Of a DNA stretch of 64,000 nt, positions 6,356 to 14,488 are shown piece after piece. A program made the position numbers and the translations under genes. This DNA is from Streptomyces sp. NBC_01439 (GTDB taxonomy: Bacteria; Actinomycetota; Actinomycetes; Streptomycetales; Streptomycetaceae): positions 5,951,501-6,015,500 of the forward strand of contig NZ_CP109487.1 in the NCBI RefSeq assembly GCF_036227605.1, in the 5' to 3' direction. Under the pieces are notes generated by a model. That model made no database searches. It was not told the DNA's origin and worked only from the letters and a program-made list of their open reading frames with translations. Every line of letters starts with the position of its first letter. Position 1 is the first letter of the stretch.

Positions 6356-8320
6356 ATGAGCGACGAGCGCGTAGAGCCTGGGATGTACCTGCGGAGCCTC
6401 CGCATCAAGAATTTTCGATCCTGTTATGACACGGAAGTCGAGTTTCAACCAGGCATTACACTTCTCGTTGGTGAGAACAACTCTGGCAAGTCCAATGTAA
6501 TCGAGGCGCTACGGCTTGCAACTGCACCCCTAAACCGTCGGGCAACGAGATGGTTTGATGAGTCTGACCTGTCTCACGGCCAGGAAGGTCAAGAGGCCGA
6601 ACTTCACACGTTTTACGATGGCCTGACAAAAACTCAGCGCGCGCACTACATCGCGGCGTTGGATGTCGATACTAACCAGGCCGTCTACTCGGCAAAGTAT
6701 GCGATCGACTCAAAGCGTCGACACAACGTGCGATCGACTTTCACGGCTGGTCCCGTTAGTGGAACGGATGCTGAACCCGAGAAGCGTGAACAGATCGCGC
6801 ACGTTTACCTCGCACCTTTGCGTGACGCCAAGAAGGAACTTGATTCGTCAGATGGTAATCGTCTCCTCAGGATCATCCGACACCTAACTAGCGAGGAAGA
6901 ACGAGAGGACTTCCTCAAGAGCGCCAACGATTCCTTCAAGGAGCTCAAAAAGCACGATGTCCTCGCTACTACCACGGATGAGATCCAGGGACATCTAGGT
7001 GAACTGACCAACTCCGTGCGCGGCCAAAGCGTTGAGGTCACTTTCGCTGACTACGAGCTGAACCGATTGGCTCGCAGCCTCAGAGTGAAGATGGCGGAAC
7101 ATGGGATTGAACCCGCCGATCTCACGGAGTCGGGATTGGGGTACGCCAATCTACTCTTCATCGCTACTGTCATCCTGGAGTTGCGCAAGGCTCAGGATGC
7201 CGAACTGACACTGTTCCTGGTTGAGGAACCGGAAGCGCATCTTCACCCACAGTTGCAGGCTGTGCTACTGGATTATCTGCGCGAACAGTCCGAGGCTTCA
7301 CCGGGCGATGACACACAGGGGCCGGCTGGACGAATCCAGGTCATTGCCACGACGCATTCACCGAATTTGGCGAGCAGTGTTGGTATCGAGAACGTCGTAG
7401 CACTTCGCACCAAGGTAGAGATCGAGACGATCCAAAACGATGCGGGTACTAAAGAGGTCGCCCGCCGTAAAACACGTGCGCTTCCCTTGGCGAAGCTCAA
7501 TCTCAAGGACAACGAACGACGGAAGATTAATCAATACCTAGACGCCACGCGAGCAGGACTTCTCTTTGCCCGGCGAGTAATCCTCGTGGAGGGTATCGCC
7601 GAAGCCGTCCTGCTGCCCGCGATCGCACGCCACTGCGTGTTTGGCGACGATAACAAGCCTGAGCAAATGAGACAACGGCGAAAGTTTCACGGGGTCACGA
7701 TTATCAACGTGGGCAGCGTTGACTTCGCACCGTACATCACGCTGCTGCTCTCTGAGGTGAACGGCTGTCGTTTGCTGGATCACTTGACGGTTGTCACCGA
7801 TCGGGACCCAGATCCGGAGCTACCGAAGAAACCGAAGAAGAAGGATGACAAAGAGCCAAACGAGCAGCCTCAGGAGGAGGCCGATGTCACCTCTTCGGAC
7901 CCAGGTGAGGAGGATGAAGATCGCGCAGCCAATCGCACCAAGGTAAGCAATCGCAAGGAACTTCTCACTGAACACGCCAGGCTGATTGATGCCACCGACT
8001 ATCTGACTGTGGCCGAGGCGCCCCACACCTTGGAGGCAGACCTTCTCGCGCCAGAGGGAAATGAACCAATCCTAAAGCAGGCATATTTGAATCAGCACCC
8101 ACAGTCGGAGCATCACTGGCGAGACATCAAGGAACACGAGAAAGGTCCAGCCTTCGGCTTCTATCAGAAGCTTTGCAAGTACGACAAGTTCATCGGCAAG
8201 GGTGAGTTCGCGCATGATGTCGCGCTCGCCATCGACAGCGGCGGAGACTTTGAAGCGCCTGAATATCTTGTCACGGCTATCCGTGGTGTGCTTGAGGACG
8301 AGACGGGTGGTGCGGGTTGA
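6356..8320 (+). CDS. OLD-family ATPase/TOPRIM nuclease, GajA-like
   Basis: 654 residues, ATG after GAGGAAC. N-terminal ABC-type ATPase: Walker A GENNSGKS at 39-46, signature-like LTESGLGYANLLF, Walker B LFLVEEPEAHLHP near 285-297 and H-loop ATTHSPN. C-terminal TOPRIM: ILVEG near 407, TDRDPD near 480, TLEADLL, and KGEFAHDVA near 615. This is the layout of GajA, the sensor nuclease of Gabija, and of class 2 OLD nucleases. It is somewhat longer than usual because of a charged Lys/Glu/Asp insert of about 45 residues right after the DxD motif. The stop overlaps the helicase start by 4 bases. GC is lower than in the flanking transfer genes, suggesting separate acquisition. Confidence 0.88.
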   Translation: MSDERVEPGMYLRSLRIKNFRSCYDTEVEFQPGITLLVGENNSGKSNVIEALRLATAPLNRRATRWFDESDLSHGQEGQEAELHTFYDGLTKTQRAHYIAALDVDTNQAVYSAKYAIDSKRRHNVRSTFTAGPVSGTDAEPEKREQIAHVYLAPLRDAKKELDSSDGNRLLRIIRHLTSEEEREDFLKSANDSFKELKKHDVLATTTDEIQGHLGELTNSVRGQSVEVTFADYELNRLARSLRVKMAEHGIEPADLTESGLGYANLLFIATVILELRKAQDAELTLFLVEEPEAHLHPQLQAVLLDYLREQSEASPGDDTQGPAGRIQVIATTHSPNLASSVGIENVVALRTKVEIETIQNDAGTKEVARRKTRALPLAKLNLKDNERRKINQYLDATRAGLLFARRVILVEGIAEAVLLPAIARHCVFGDDNKPEQMRQRRKFHGVTIINVGSVDFAPYITLLLSEVNGCRLLDHLTVVTDRDPDPELPKKPKKKDDKEPNEQPQEEADVTSSDPGEEDEDRAANRTKVSNRKELLTEHARLIDATDYLTVAEAPHTLEADLLAPEGNEPILKQAYLNQHPQSEHHWRDIKEHEKGPAFGFYQKLCKYDKFIGKGEFAHDVALAIDSGGDFEAPEYLVTAIRGVLEDETGGAG

Positions 8321-10077
8321 GCGCCATTAGCTTGACCGAAGACCAGCAGGCTCTAGTTGATGCTGAAGAAAGCCTGTTTGCGGCTGCCTGCCCAGGAGCA
8401 GGAAAGACTCGCGCCATGGTGGCACGGTTCTTGAAGCGGACCGCAGAAGAGAATCGCCAGGGCGTTGCTCTGATCTCCTTCACTAACGCGGCTGTCGATG
8501 AGGTACGTCATCGGTGTGGCGATCAGATCGACGCTTTGAAGGTTCCAAACTTCGTCGGAACCTTTGATGCGTTCATTCATCGCTTCATCGTCACGTCGCT
8601 CTTCGTGAGGGAGTACAAGGTTCCACCGAAGTACGTGCAAAGCTGGAAGGAGATTTCAAGCACGAGCTTTCGCATGAGCGAGATTCCTCGGTCTGGCGAA
8701 CTTCAATTTAGCTGGTTCGACTTTGATCGTAACGGTCGGGCTACTCTCGTGATGGATCGAGTTGATCGGCGCTTCGGTAATGCCGAGGCGAAGACAGCAC
8801 TCTCGGCGATTCGGCACAAAGTAGAGAGTAGGGCGTCGTACATCTTTGGAAAGCTGCTTGAGGCTGGCACCGTCAGTTGTGATGCAGCACGGTTGCTAGC
8901 CGAATTCTGGCTTCAAGACAGTGAGGCTCGACAGGTCCTTGGGCCACTGCTTCAATCGCGTTTCTCAGAAGTGATCGTTGACGAGGCGCAGGACTGTGGT
9001 CGGGAAGAGCTCCTCGTCTTGCAGTATCTCCTTGAATGCGGTATCCGGGTTGTGATGGTCGGAGATATCGACCAGTCAATCTACGAGTTCCGCAATGCGA
9101 CACCGAGTGCCGTACAAGAATTCGTGAAGAACCTGCCGGTCCAGTTGGAGCTTGGAGATAACTTCCGTAGCTCTCCGGCGATCTGTGCGTTCAATGGTGG
9201 ACTACGGTCAGGCACCCTAACCGAGACGTCTCGTGGGGCGACATCGACGCTACAAGTTCCGGTGCATCTGATCGAGTTCTCAGCTCTTGACGATATCGTC
9301 CCTACGGCATTGCAGATCGCTGAAAACCAAGAGCTGGTGGCGGGCGACCTGATGCTCCTCTCACATGCAGAAGCCCATGGCATGAAGGCAGCTGGTGTGG
9401 TTGATGCCGAGGCATCAGGAAGCAATCGAGTCCTTGCTATCGCCGATGCAGGGTTCAAGCTCAGGTCTAAAGAGTTCGATGCTCGGACGCGCTTTAAATC
9501 CATTGAGCAGGTAGAACGTGCCGTCCTAACGGCTCTCACCAGTGGCAAGGATTCTGGGCACAAGAGCTTTGAGGCTATTTGCGAGAAGCTCGGTCTTGAA
9601 ACACGATGGCTTCGCAATTTTGCTGTGCGCATGGCCGTCGCGCTAGATGCTGAGGGGAAGACCAGACAGGGCTTTGCCACTGAGGTTCGGGATTTCCTCA
9701 AGGATGCAAATTGGGGCGATTTGAATCCCCCCGTATCCGGAGACCTTGGGGGTCTCTTCAGAGCACCCAAGGAAGATGTCTGGGCCAACGTCGCAAGCCT
9801 GGGTGACGATCCCCTGATCCCATACTCAACTGTCCATGGCGTGAAAGGCATGGAGTTTCCCGGTGTCGTGCTAGTGCTTCCGGATACGCCAAGAAGCAAG
9901 GCAACGGAAGAAGTATTGGACGCTTGGGAAAGTAGTCAGGACATTGAGTCTCGGCGCGTTCTCTATGTCGCCGGTTCTCGTGCACAGAAGCTGTTGGTGT
10001 TCGCCGTCCATCGCAAGCACATCGACCGTGTCGCCGCTCTCCTCGACGCCAAAGCCGTTCCGTACGTACGCTCTTGA
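8317..10077 (+). CDS. UvrD/Rep-like helicase, GajB-like
   Basis: 586 residues from TTG 8317, overlapping the nuclease stop (TTGA). Superfamily 1 motifs occur in order: Q motif LTEDQQALV, Walker A ACPGAGKT (about 24-31), Ia LISFTNAAVDEVRHR, II VIVDEAQDCG (about 218-227), III VVMVGDIDQSIYEF, IV LELGDNFRSS, V STVHGVKGMEFPGVVL, VI RRVLYVAGSRAQKLLV. A UvrD-like protein encoded immediately after an OLD-TOPRIM nuclease is the hallmark of the Gabija anti-phage system, in which the two form one large complex activated by nucleotide loss or DNA termini. It is a little longer than described GajB proteins. Low GC matches its partner. Confidence 0.88.
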   Translation: MSAISLTEDQQALVDAEESLFAAACPGAGKTRAMVARFLKRTAEENRQGVALISFTNAAVDEVRHRCGDQIDALKVPNFVGTFDAFIHRFIVTSLFVREYKVPPKYVQSWKEISSTSFRMSEIPRSGELQFSWFDFDRNGRATLVMDRVDRRFGNAEAKTALSAIRHKVESRASYIFGKLLEAGTVSCDAARLLAEFWLQDSEARQVLGPLLQSRFSEVIVDEAQDCGREELLVLQYLLECGIRVVMVGDIDQSIYEFRNATPSAVQEFVKNLPVQLELGDNFRSSPAICAFNGGLRSGTLTETSRGATSTLQVPVHLIEFSALDDIVPTALQIAENQELVAGDLMLLSHAEAHGMKAAGVVDAEASGSNRVLAIADAGFKLRSKEFDARTRFKSIEQVERAVLTALTSGKDSGHKSFEAICEKLGLETRWLRNFAVRMAVALDAEGKTRQGFATEVRDFLKDANWGDLNPPVSGDLGGLFRAPKEDVWANVASLGDDPLIPYSTVHGVKGMEFPGVVLVLPDTPRSKATEEVLDAWESSQDIESRRVLYVAGSRAQKLLVFAVHRKHIDRVAALLDAKAVPYVRS

Positions 10078-10259
10078 GGCGGGTCGCAGTCCGCTTGATC
10101 GAACTGCCCTAGCGCAGGCCGGCCACGGGTGCTGGGTCGGTCTACTCCACACGAGCGCAGCCCTCGGATTGATTGACGCGCTCTCTCAGGACATGAGCAC
10201 CGTGGCGCGTCAGCAGAAAAGTGATGGAGGCTGTCATACCCCGCGACTACCGTTGATCC

Positions 10260-11270
10260 ATGACGGAAGACCAGCGCACACCACTCGCCAGACCCACGCC
10301 GCTTGATCCCTACAGTTCAAGCGCGCCGCACCTAGTCGGCGTCGTGGACACGAACGCGCTGTTGAGCAGTATCGAGAACGACTGTCGCAAAGGGTTCCGA
10401 TCGAGGCTGCTGCGGATGACCGATGGGGGCACCGCCACTCTCTACGCTGCCGACCACGTCCTTGACGAGACGTACGAACACCTCCCAAGGATGGCCAAGC
10501 ATGGCCTGGTCTCTCTCGCAACCCTCCGCGCCCACTTTGAAGCCGAGTATCTACCGGCGCTGCGGTTCGTCACGATGTCGGACGTCGATGGCCCGGACGC
10601 TCAGGTCTTGGCGATCACCGACACTGACGACGTGCCAACAGGTAGGTTGGCCAAACTCATTGCGCCGTGTGTCGTGTTCTCGGATGACCGGCACCTCAAG
10701 AGGCCCGGGTTCGCTCCGAAGGATTGGCAAAGGGCGGCGAAGTCCGTCCTCGACATCACCGAGGGCTTGAGGGGTCAAGCCGTCGCGGTGAACGCTGCCG
10801 TTCTTCCGGCCAGGGGCGCAGTGGGTCTGGTCAAGCTCTTGGGGCGGCAGGCCGGCATCTCCCCATGGGCAATTGGTGCCGTCGTCCTCGGTGGTGGCGC
10901 ACTACTCCTCAAGAAGCCCGACCGAAGGAAGGCGGTTGCTTCGTTCGCCGTCAGAGCATTCGAAGTAGTCGGCACCAAGCTGGAAGCGGGAGCAGCGCAG
11001 GAACGGCTGGGCGTCGAGAAGCTGCGCGAGGTCATCGTTGCCACATCGTCGCAGCCGACGATCCGACAGCGGGTCGCGATCACCTTGGCGCGGCAGAACG
11101 AACCGCTGCTTGCCGCCGAGGTGCAGGAGCTGATTCAGGCGCACTTCCGTGATGGACCGGGGGCCACCACCAAAGAGGTACGGGCTGTGCTGGAAGAGGG
11201 GACGGAGTTCGTCCGGGTAGAGCGGTACCGGTGGCAGCTCGGGCGCGAGGTCGCTCCGCGGTCGTCTTGA
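10260..11270 (+). CDS. PIN-domain protein with membrane-like segment
   Basis: 336 residues. It opens with a PIN fold: VVDTNALL (Asp30), an acidic DHVLDETYEHL, then CVVFSDDRHLKRPGF, giving the metal-binding acids of PIN ribonucleases. After residue 180 comes a hydrophobic stretch (WAIGAVVLGGGALLL), then a helical C-terminal domain ending RVERYRWQLGREV that could be a winged helix. It lies 182 bases after the helicase with no clear ribosome binding site, so it may be leaderless and is probably its own unit. A membrane-linked PIN effector beside Gabija suggests a defence or toxin role, by inference only. A bidirectional terminator follows. Confidence 0.65.
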   Translation: MTEDQRTPLARPTPLDPYSSSAPHLVGVVDTNALLSSIENDCRKGFRSRLLRMTDGGTATLYAADHVLDETYEHLPRMAKHGLVSLATLRAHFEAEYLPALRFVTMSDVDGPDAQVLAITDTDDVPTGRLAKLIAPCVVFSDDRHLKRPGFAPKDWQRAAKSVLDITEGLRGQAVAVNAAVLPARGAVGLVKLLGRQAGISPWAIGAVVLGGGALLLKKPDRRKAVASFAVRAFEVVGTKLEAGAAQERLGVEKLREVIVATSSQPTIRQRVAITLARQNEPLLAAEVQELIQAHFRDGPGATTKEVRAVLEEGTEFVRVERYRWQLGREVAPRSS

Positions 11271-11338
11271 ACCTGCGAACTCACCCCAGGCCGGCCACGC
11301 CCTGGTGGTCGCATGGTTCCAAGTGACACCCCCAGAAA

Positions 11339-11383
11339 CGAAGAACACCCCGCGACCGGCAGCGGACGCGGGGGCGTTCTTCG
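11339..11383. terminator. Bidirectional terminator
   Basis: CGAAGAACACCCCGCG pairs with CGCGGGGGCGTTCTTCG around a 12-base loop with one small bulge. It lies between the convergent PIN-domain gene and the 11415 gene and has A- and T-rich flanks suitable for both directions. Confidence 0.8.
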
Positions 11384-11414
11384 CTGTGGTGCGGGGTGGG
11401 TTGTAGGAGCCGGA

Positions 11415-11840
11415 TCAGTTGTGCGGGCTCGCCGGGATGATCTGAGCGATCACTTCATCGAGCAGGATGTCCAGGCTGGGGCTGCCGTTGGAGTAGACGT
11501 ACACGCGTACGCGCCTCTTCTGGTCGCTATAGCTGGAGCCTTCCTCCACGATCCAGCCCTCGAAGTACCAGTCCGGGTACTCGAAGTAGACGGTGTCCTT
11601 GTCTCGATAGTAGTCGGCCGTCTCGTCGATGGCGAAGATCGTTCGCAGAAGGGTGACGGCCACCTGGACCATTTCATCCTTATCCAGGCGGACGGGGACA
11701 GTGTTCGGGTGACTGAACCTGCTGTCGAAGGCCGAAGCCTTCAGGTCCTCGATGGTGAAGTCTGGAGTGGACCCGAACAGGCTTGTGTCGGATTCGAAAC
11801 CGTTCTCACTGAGGTCGCTGTTGAGGCGCTCTTCCGGCAT
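11415..11840 (-). CDS. Hypothetical protein
   Basis: 141 residues, ATG 11840. Acidic N-terminus (EERLNSDLSENGFESD) followed by a beta-rich part (TVYFEYPDWYFEGWIVEEG, then RRVRVYVYSNG). No signal peptide, no cysteines and no recognised motif. It is followed by the shared terminator at 11339 and is preceded by a 149-bp AT-rich gap. I do not recognise the family. Confidence 0.6.
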   Translation of the reverse strand: MPEERLNSDLSENGFESDTSLFGSTPDFTIEDLKASAFDSRFSHPNTVPVRLDKDEMVQVAVTLLRTIFAIDETADYYRDKDTVYFEYPDWYFEGWIVEEGSSYSDQKRRVRVYVYSNGSPSLDILLDEVIAQIIPASPHN

Positions 11841-11989
11841 GCTGTCGTACCCCTCATTCGATTCGGATGGAGCACGCCGCTAGTTCAGAAAGAACGGGCG
11901 GGGTGCCACACCAGAAGAGAGAGGCCGGGATCTATTGCCAATTCGGCAATCTGTGTCTATTTAAACACATAGGCGCACTTTAGTCAATA

Positions 11990-13420
11990 CTATTCAAGAT
12001 TGACCTTGACGTCGAATAGAACGTATCCAGCGTTCTGACTGATAACGCCGTCTAGGTTCTCTTCTCCAAGGAGGGCGCCGGAGGGTGTAGTAATCCCACT
12101 TGCTGCGGTGTCACCATTAAACGTCTCCGCAAGTTGCGGACGGCCGGAAGTGTTGTCGTAGGGCAACATATGCACCCGTGCACTCCCACGCTGGTATGTG
12201 ATCGTGACGGGTTGTGAGGAGGCAAAAACGCAGCTTGACCACACCGTCATAGAGTCCGCTGCCGACAGGATTCCGACGAGGGATGGGTTATTGGCTTGAT
12301 TCACAGGGAGGCGCACGCGGACCCGGGTGTCATGCAGCTTTGCCGCACTGTTTTTGTCATCGAGGTTCGGAGCTACTGCGTTATCGAACCAGATGTAGCA
12401 CTGGTAGGTGTGGTCTTCGCGCGCCGACACTTCCGTGCCCCAAGTGCTGTTTTCTCTGTCACGGCACTGTACGAAATTCCGCTCGTCTCCGTGCCTGTCA
12501 TGGTCGGCGATCGAGTTGAGCACGGGATACGGTGCAGGCTTCTTCATGGTGAAGGTAGGCCGCTCCGGTCCCCATCCCTGACCCTGGTCTGCGCTGGGTT
12601 GGCCTGACACCGCCACCGGGACTTTTGCTAGAACGGCATTCGGGAACTGATGCGGCTTTGGGTCTAGCTTGGCGTATCGCCCCTTAAGGGCATCGTTAAT
12701 CAGGTCGTTCTTGTCTGGCGATATCACCTTCATGATGCCGACAGTGATGAAGGCGCCTGCTATCGTGCAGAGTGCGACCAGGAGAGCTACATGGGTATCA
12801 TCGCTTTGGATTGCCCTGTCGTAGTGTCGATGAATTAATGACCAGAGAGAGTGCTTGGACTTTCCCTCGATGGTCAGTGCCTCGTTAGCCTCGGATACTG
12901 GCTGGCTGTCGGGGAATGAGGCCGCCTCTTCCTCAGTCGCAGCGTTGGTTGAATTGTCGTCATCCAACGAGATGGATTGGGTGTGGCCGAAGGCATCTGC
13001 CAAGCCTTCGGCTCGCCGCTTCAAGATGGCGTCAGCCAGAGCAGGAAACGCCTTCCTGTCTTCCCGGCGCTGATGCGTTCGGGAGCTCCCATCCTTGAAG
13101 AAGCGCTTCTCTCTTTCAAGAAAAGGTTCCTCACCCGAAGCCCACTGACGGCGAGCGACCAGTCCGCCATGTGAAGACATCGGAAGGCCATCGTCGTCCA
13201 GGCCAACGGCGAGCGCAACACGAGCAATTCGGGCGTTGGCTTGGTCTGTCATGCCATGAAGAACGTCTTCCAGTGCCGCTAGGCCCGCAACTGGATCGCC
13301 TGGAGTGAGCAGATAACCAAGTAGTTTCGCCCAGCGTTCGGCACCCAACTTGCCCACGGTGGCACCGGGGCCATCTCGAAGATCCTTGAACATCTCGATC
13401 AGCTTGTCCCCGCTGTCCAC
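11990..13420 (-). CDS. Single-pass membrane protein with large outer domain
   Basis: 476 residues from GTG 13420 (GGGAGGG five bases upstream); an ATG at 13462 gives 14 more residues but lacks a site. The cytoplasmic half is charged and includes a helical segment (FKDLRDGPGATVGKLG) and a disordered acidic linker. One hydrophobic segment (VALLVALCTIAGAFITVGI) is near residue 230. The outer half is beta-rich with paired cysteines (QCRDRE, YQCYIWF, WSSCVF) and a DTRVRVRLP stretch. Related streptomycete proteins are uncharacterised. Divergent from the first transfer module with a palindrome between them. Confidence 0.65.
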   Translation of the reverse strand: MDSGDKLIEMFKDLRDGPGATVGKLGAERWAKLLGYLLTPGDPVAGLAALEDVLHGMTDQANARIARVALAVGLDDDGLPMSSHGGLVARRQWASGEEPFLEREKRFFKDGSSRTHQRREDRKAFPALADAILKRRAEGLADAFGHTQSISLDDDNSTNAATEEEAASFPDSQPVSEANEALTIEGKSKHSLWSLIHRHYDRAIQSDDTHVALLVALCTIAGAFITVGIMKVISPDKNDLINDALKGRYAKLDPKPHQFPNAVLAKVPVAVSGQPSADQGQGWGPERPTFTMKKPAPYPVLNSIADHDRHGDERNFVQCRDRENSTWGTEVSAREDHTYQCYIWFDNAVAPNLDDKNSAAKLHDTRVRVRLPVNQANNPSLVGILSAADSMTVWSSCVFASSQPVTITYQRGSARVHMLPYDNTSGRPQLAETFNGDTAASGITTPSGALLGEENLDGVISQNAGYVLFDVKVNLE

Positions 13421-13470
13421 GCACCCTCCCTGAGCTGCACCGCGATACCTCAAGTCTCCCATGACACGAC

Positions 13471-13499
13471 CTGACAGCAGGCGACAACAGGACTGTCAG
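13471..13499. promoter_or_regulatory. Inverted repeat CTGACAG-N15-CTGTCAG
   Basis: Perfect 7-bp inverted repeat with two-turn spacing in the 168-bp gap between the divergent membrane protein gene (13420) and the transfer operon (13589). This is a plausible operator for a transfer repressor; the regulator is not identified. Confidence 0.4.
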
Positions 13500-13588
13500 C
13501 CCTCTGTCCTGTACCTCAGTCGTGCATCTGGCCGACGGTTGGTGTGCGGGATCAACCACGACCCGCACGACCACGAGAAGGACGACAC

Positions 13589-13927
13589 ATGGGCAACGAC
13601 TTGGTACTTGGCGGCTACGGCCAACCCGAGGAGCGAAGGGGTTGGCTCGCTCCCAAGCAGTCCGCCGTTCAGCGTGAGTACCAGCAGCGCGAGGAGCGCG
13701 CGGCGGCTGAGCTGATGTTCCAGGCGAAGAAGCAGGAGGCCACGGCCGCACTGCGGATGCGACTGACCGAGACCGCCATGCACGACGTGGCCGACGTCGT
13801 CTCCCTGGCCCGACAGCTCGCGGCCGGTGATCCGTTTCTCGCTCAGGAGCTGGGCGCGCTGGTTGGCGAGTTCAACCGGCAGACCGCCCGCGACATTCGC
13901 GGCTTCGGCAACGGGCTCGGTCTCTGA
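13589..13927 (+). CDS. Transfer-module small coiled-coil protein
   Basis: 112 residues, ATG 13589 after AGAAGGA. The middle (QREYQQREERAAAELMFQAKKQEATAALRM would be its core, residues about 30-58) is a charged coiled coil; the end is helical (LARQLAAGDPFLAQE). It starts the plus-strand transfer operon and its stop overlaps the next start by 1 base. Similar proteins sit at this place in streptomycete elements; function unknown. Confidence 0.7.
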   Translation: MGNDLVLGGYGQPEERRGWLAPKQSAVQREYQQREERAAAELMFQAKKQEATAALRMRLTETAMHDVADVVSLARQLAAGDPFLAQELGALVGEFNRQTARDIRGFGNGLGL

Positions 13928-14142
13928 TGAACCCCATCGGGCTGGTGGTGGACGCGGTCATCCTCATCGCTGCCGTTGGCTTCGTGGTGGGTTGTCACAT
14001 CCAGGAGCAGGTAGCCGAGAAGAGGAAAATCCGGCGTCGCGATCCCTGGCGCATGTCGATTGAGACTCGCGCCAGGATGCGGCAGCGCAAGCACGACACC
14101 ATGCGCCGCATGATCCAGGCCGCCCAGCAGCGCCGCCGCTAA
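13927..14142 (+). CDS. Small membrane protein of the transfer module
   Basis: 71 residues. One N-terminal hydrophobic helix (LVVDAVILIAAVGFVVG) is followed by a strongly basic tail rich in Arg and Lys (RMRQRKHDTMRRM). The topology suggests a membrane anchor with a cytoplasmic, possibly DNA-touching tail. It is translationally coupled to the gene before it and is analogous in position to Spd proteins, without clear homology. Confidence 0.65.
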   Translation: MNPIGLVVDAVILIAAVGFVVGCHIQEQVAEKRKIRRRDPWRMSIETRARMRQRKHDTMRRMIQAAQQRRR

Positions 14143-14325
14143 TCCTCCCGACCAGCCCCCTCCGTACGTCGCCTCTGGGGAAGACAGCCGAGACCTTCTC
14201 TCGGTCATCGCCACCCCGACACCGGGCGATCCCAAGCGGCAGGGGGCTGCGTCATTGATCCGCCCCACCAAGCCGCCGCCGGCCACGAGCTGTAGGTCGG
14301 CGGCACCTACTCGAGAGGGCACCCC

Positions 14326-14484
14326 GTGGCAAAGGCCCGGAACTTCCTGCTGCTGCTTCTGCTGGCCGCTTTGACGATTCGCGTGCTGTGGCTGGCCGTT
14401 GAGCCGATCCTTCCTTACCTCGTGAGCGGCCTGGCCGTGCTGCTCGTGCTGGGATTCGTCTACCACCGCATGACGAGGTGGTGA
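14326..14484 (+). CDS. Very small two-helix membrane protein
   Basis: 52 residues, GTG 14326 after GAGAGGG. Two hydrophobic stretches (FLLLLLLAALTI and LVSGLAVLLVLGFVY) separated by a short loop, with basic ends. It stops 4 bases before the coupling ATPase start, so it is probably a membrane partner of that ATPase. The 183-bp stretch before it holds CAGCCCCCT / AGGGGGCTG arms far apart but no gene I can support. Confidence 0.65.
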   Translation: MAKARNFLLLLLLAALTIRVLWLAVEPILPYLVSGLAVLLVLGFVYHRMTRW

Positions 14485-14488
14485 CAAA

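Noticed and set aside
6096..6359. 87-codon frame before the Gabija-like nuclease
   Set aside because: No ribosome binding site, no family look, contains the terminator-like hairpin, and merely reads into the nuclease start.
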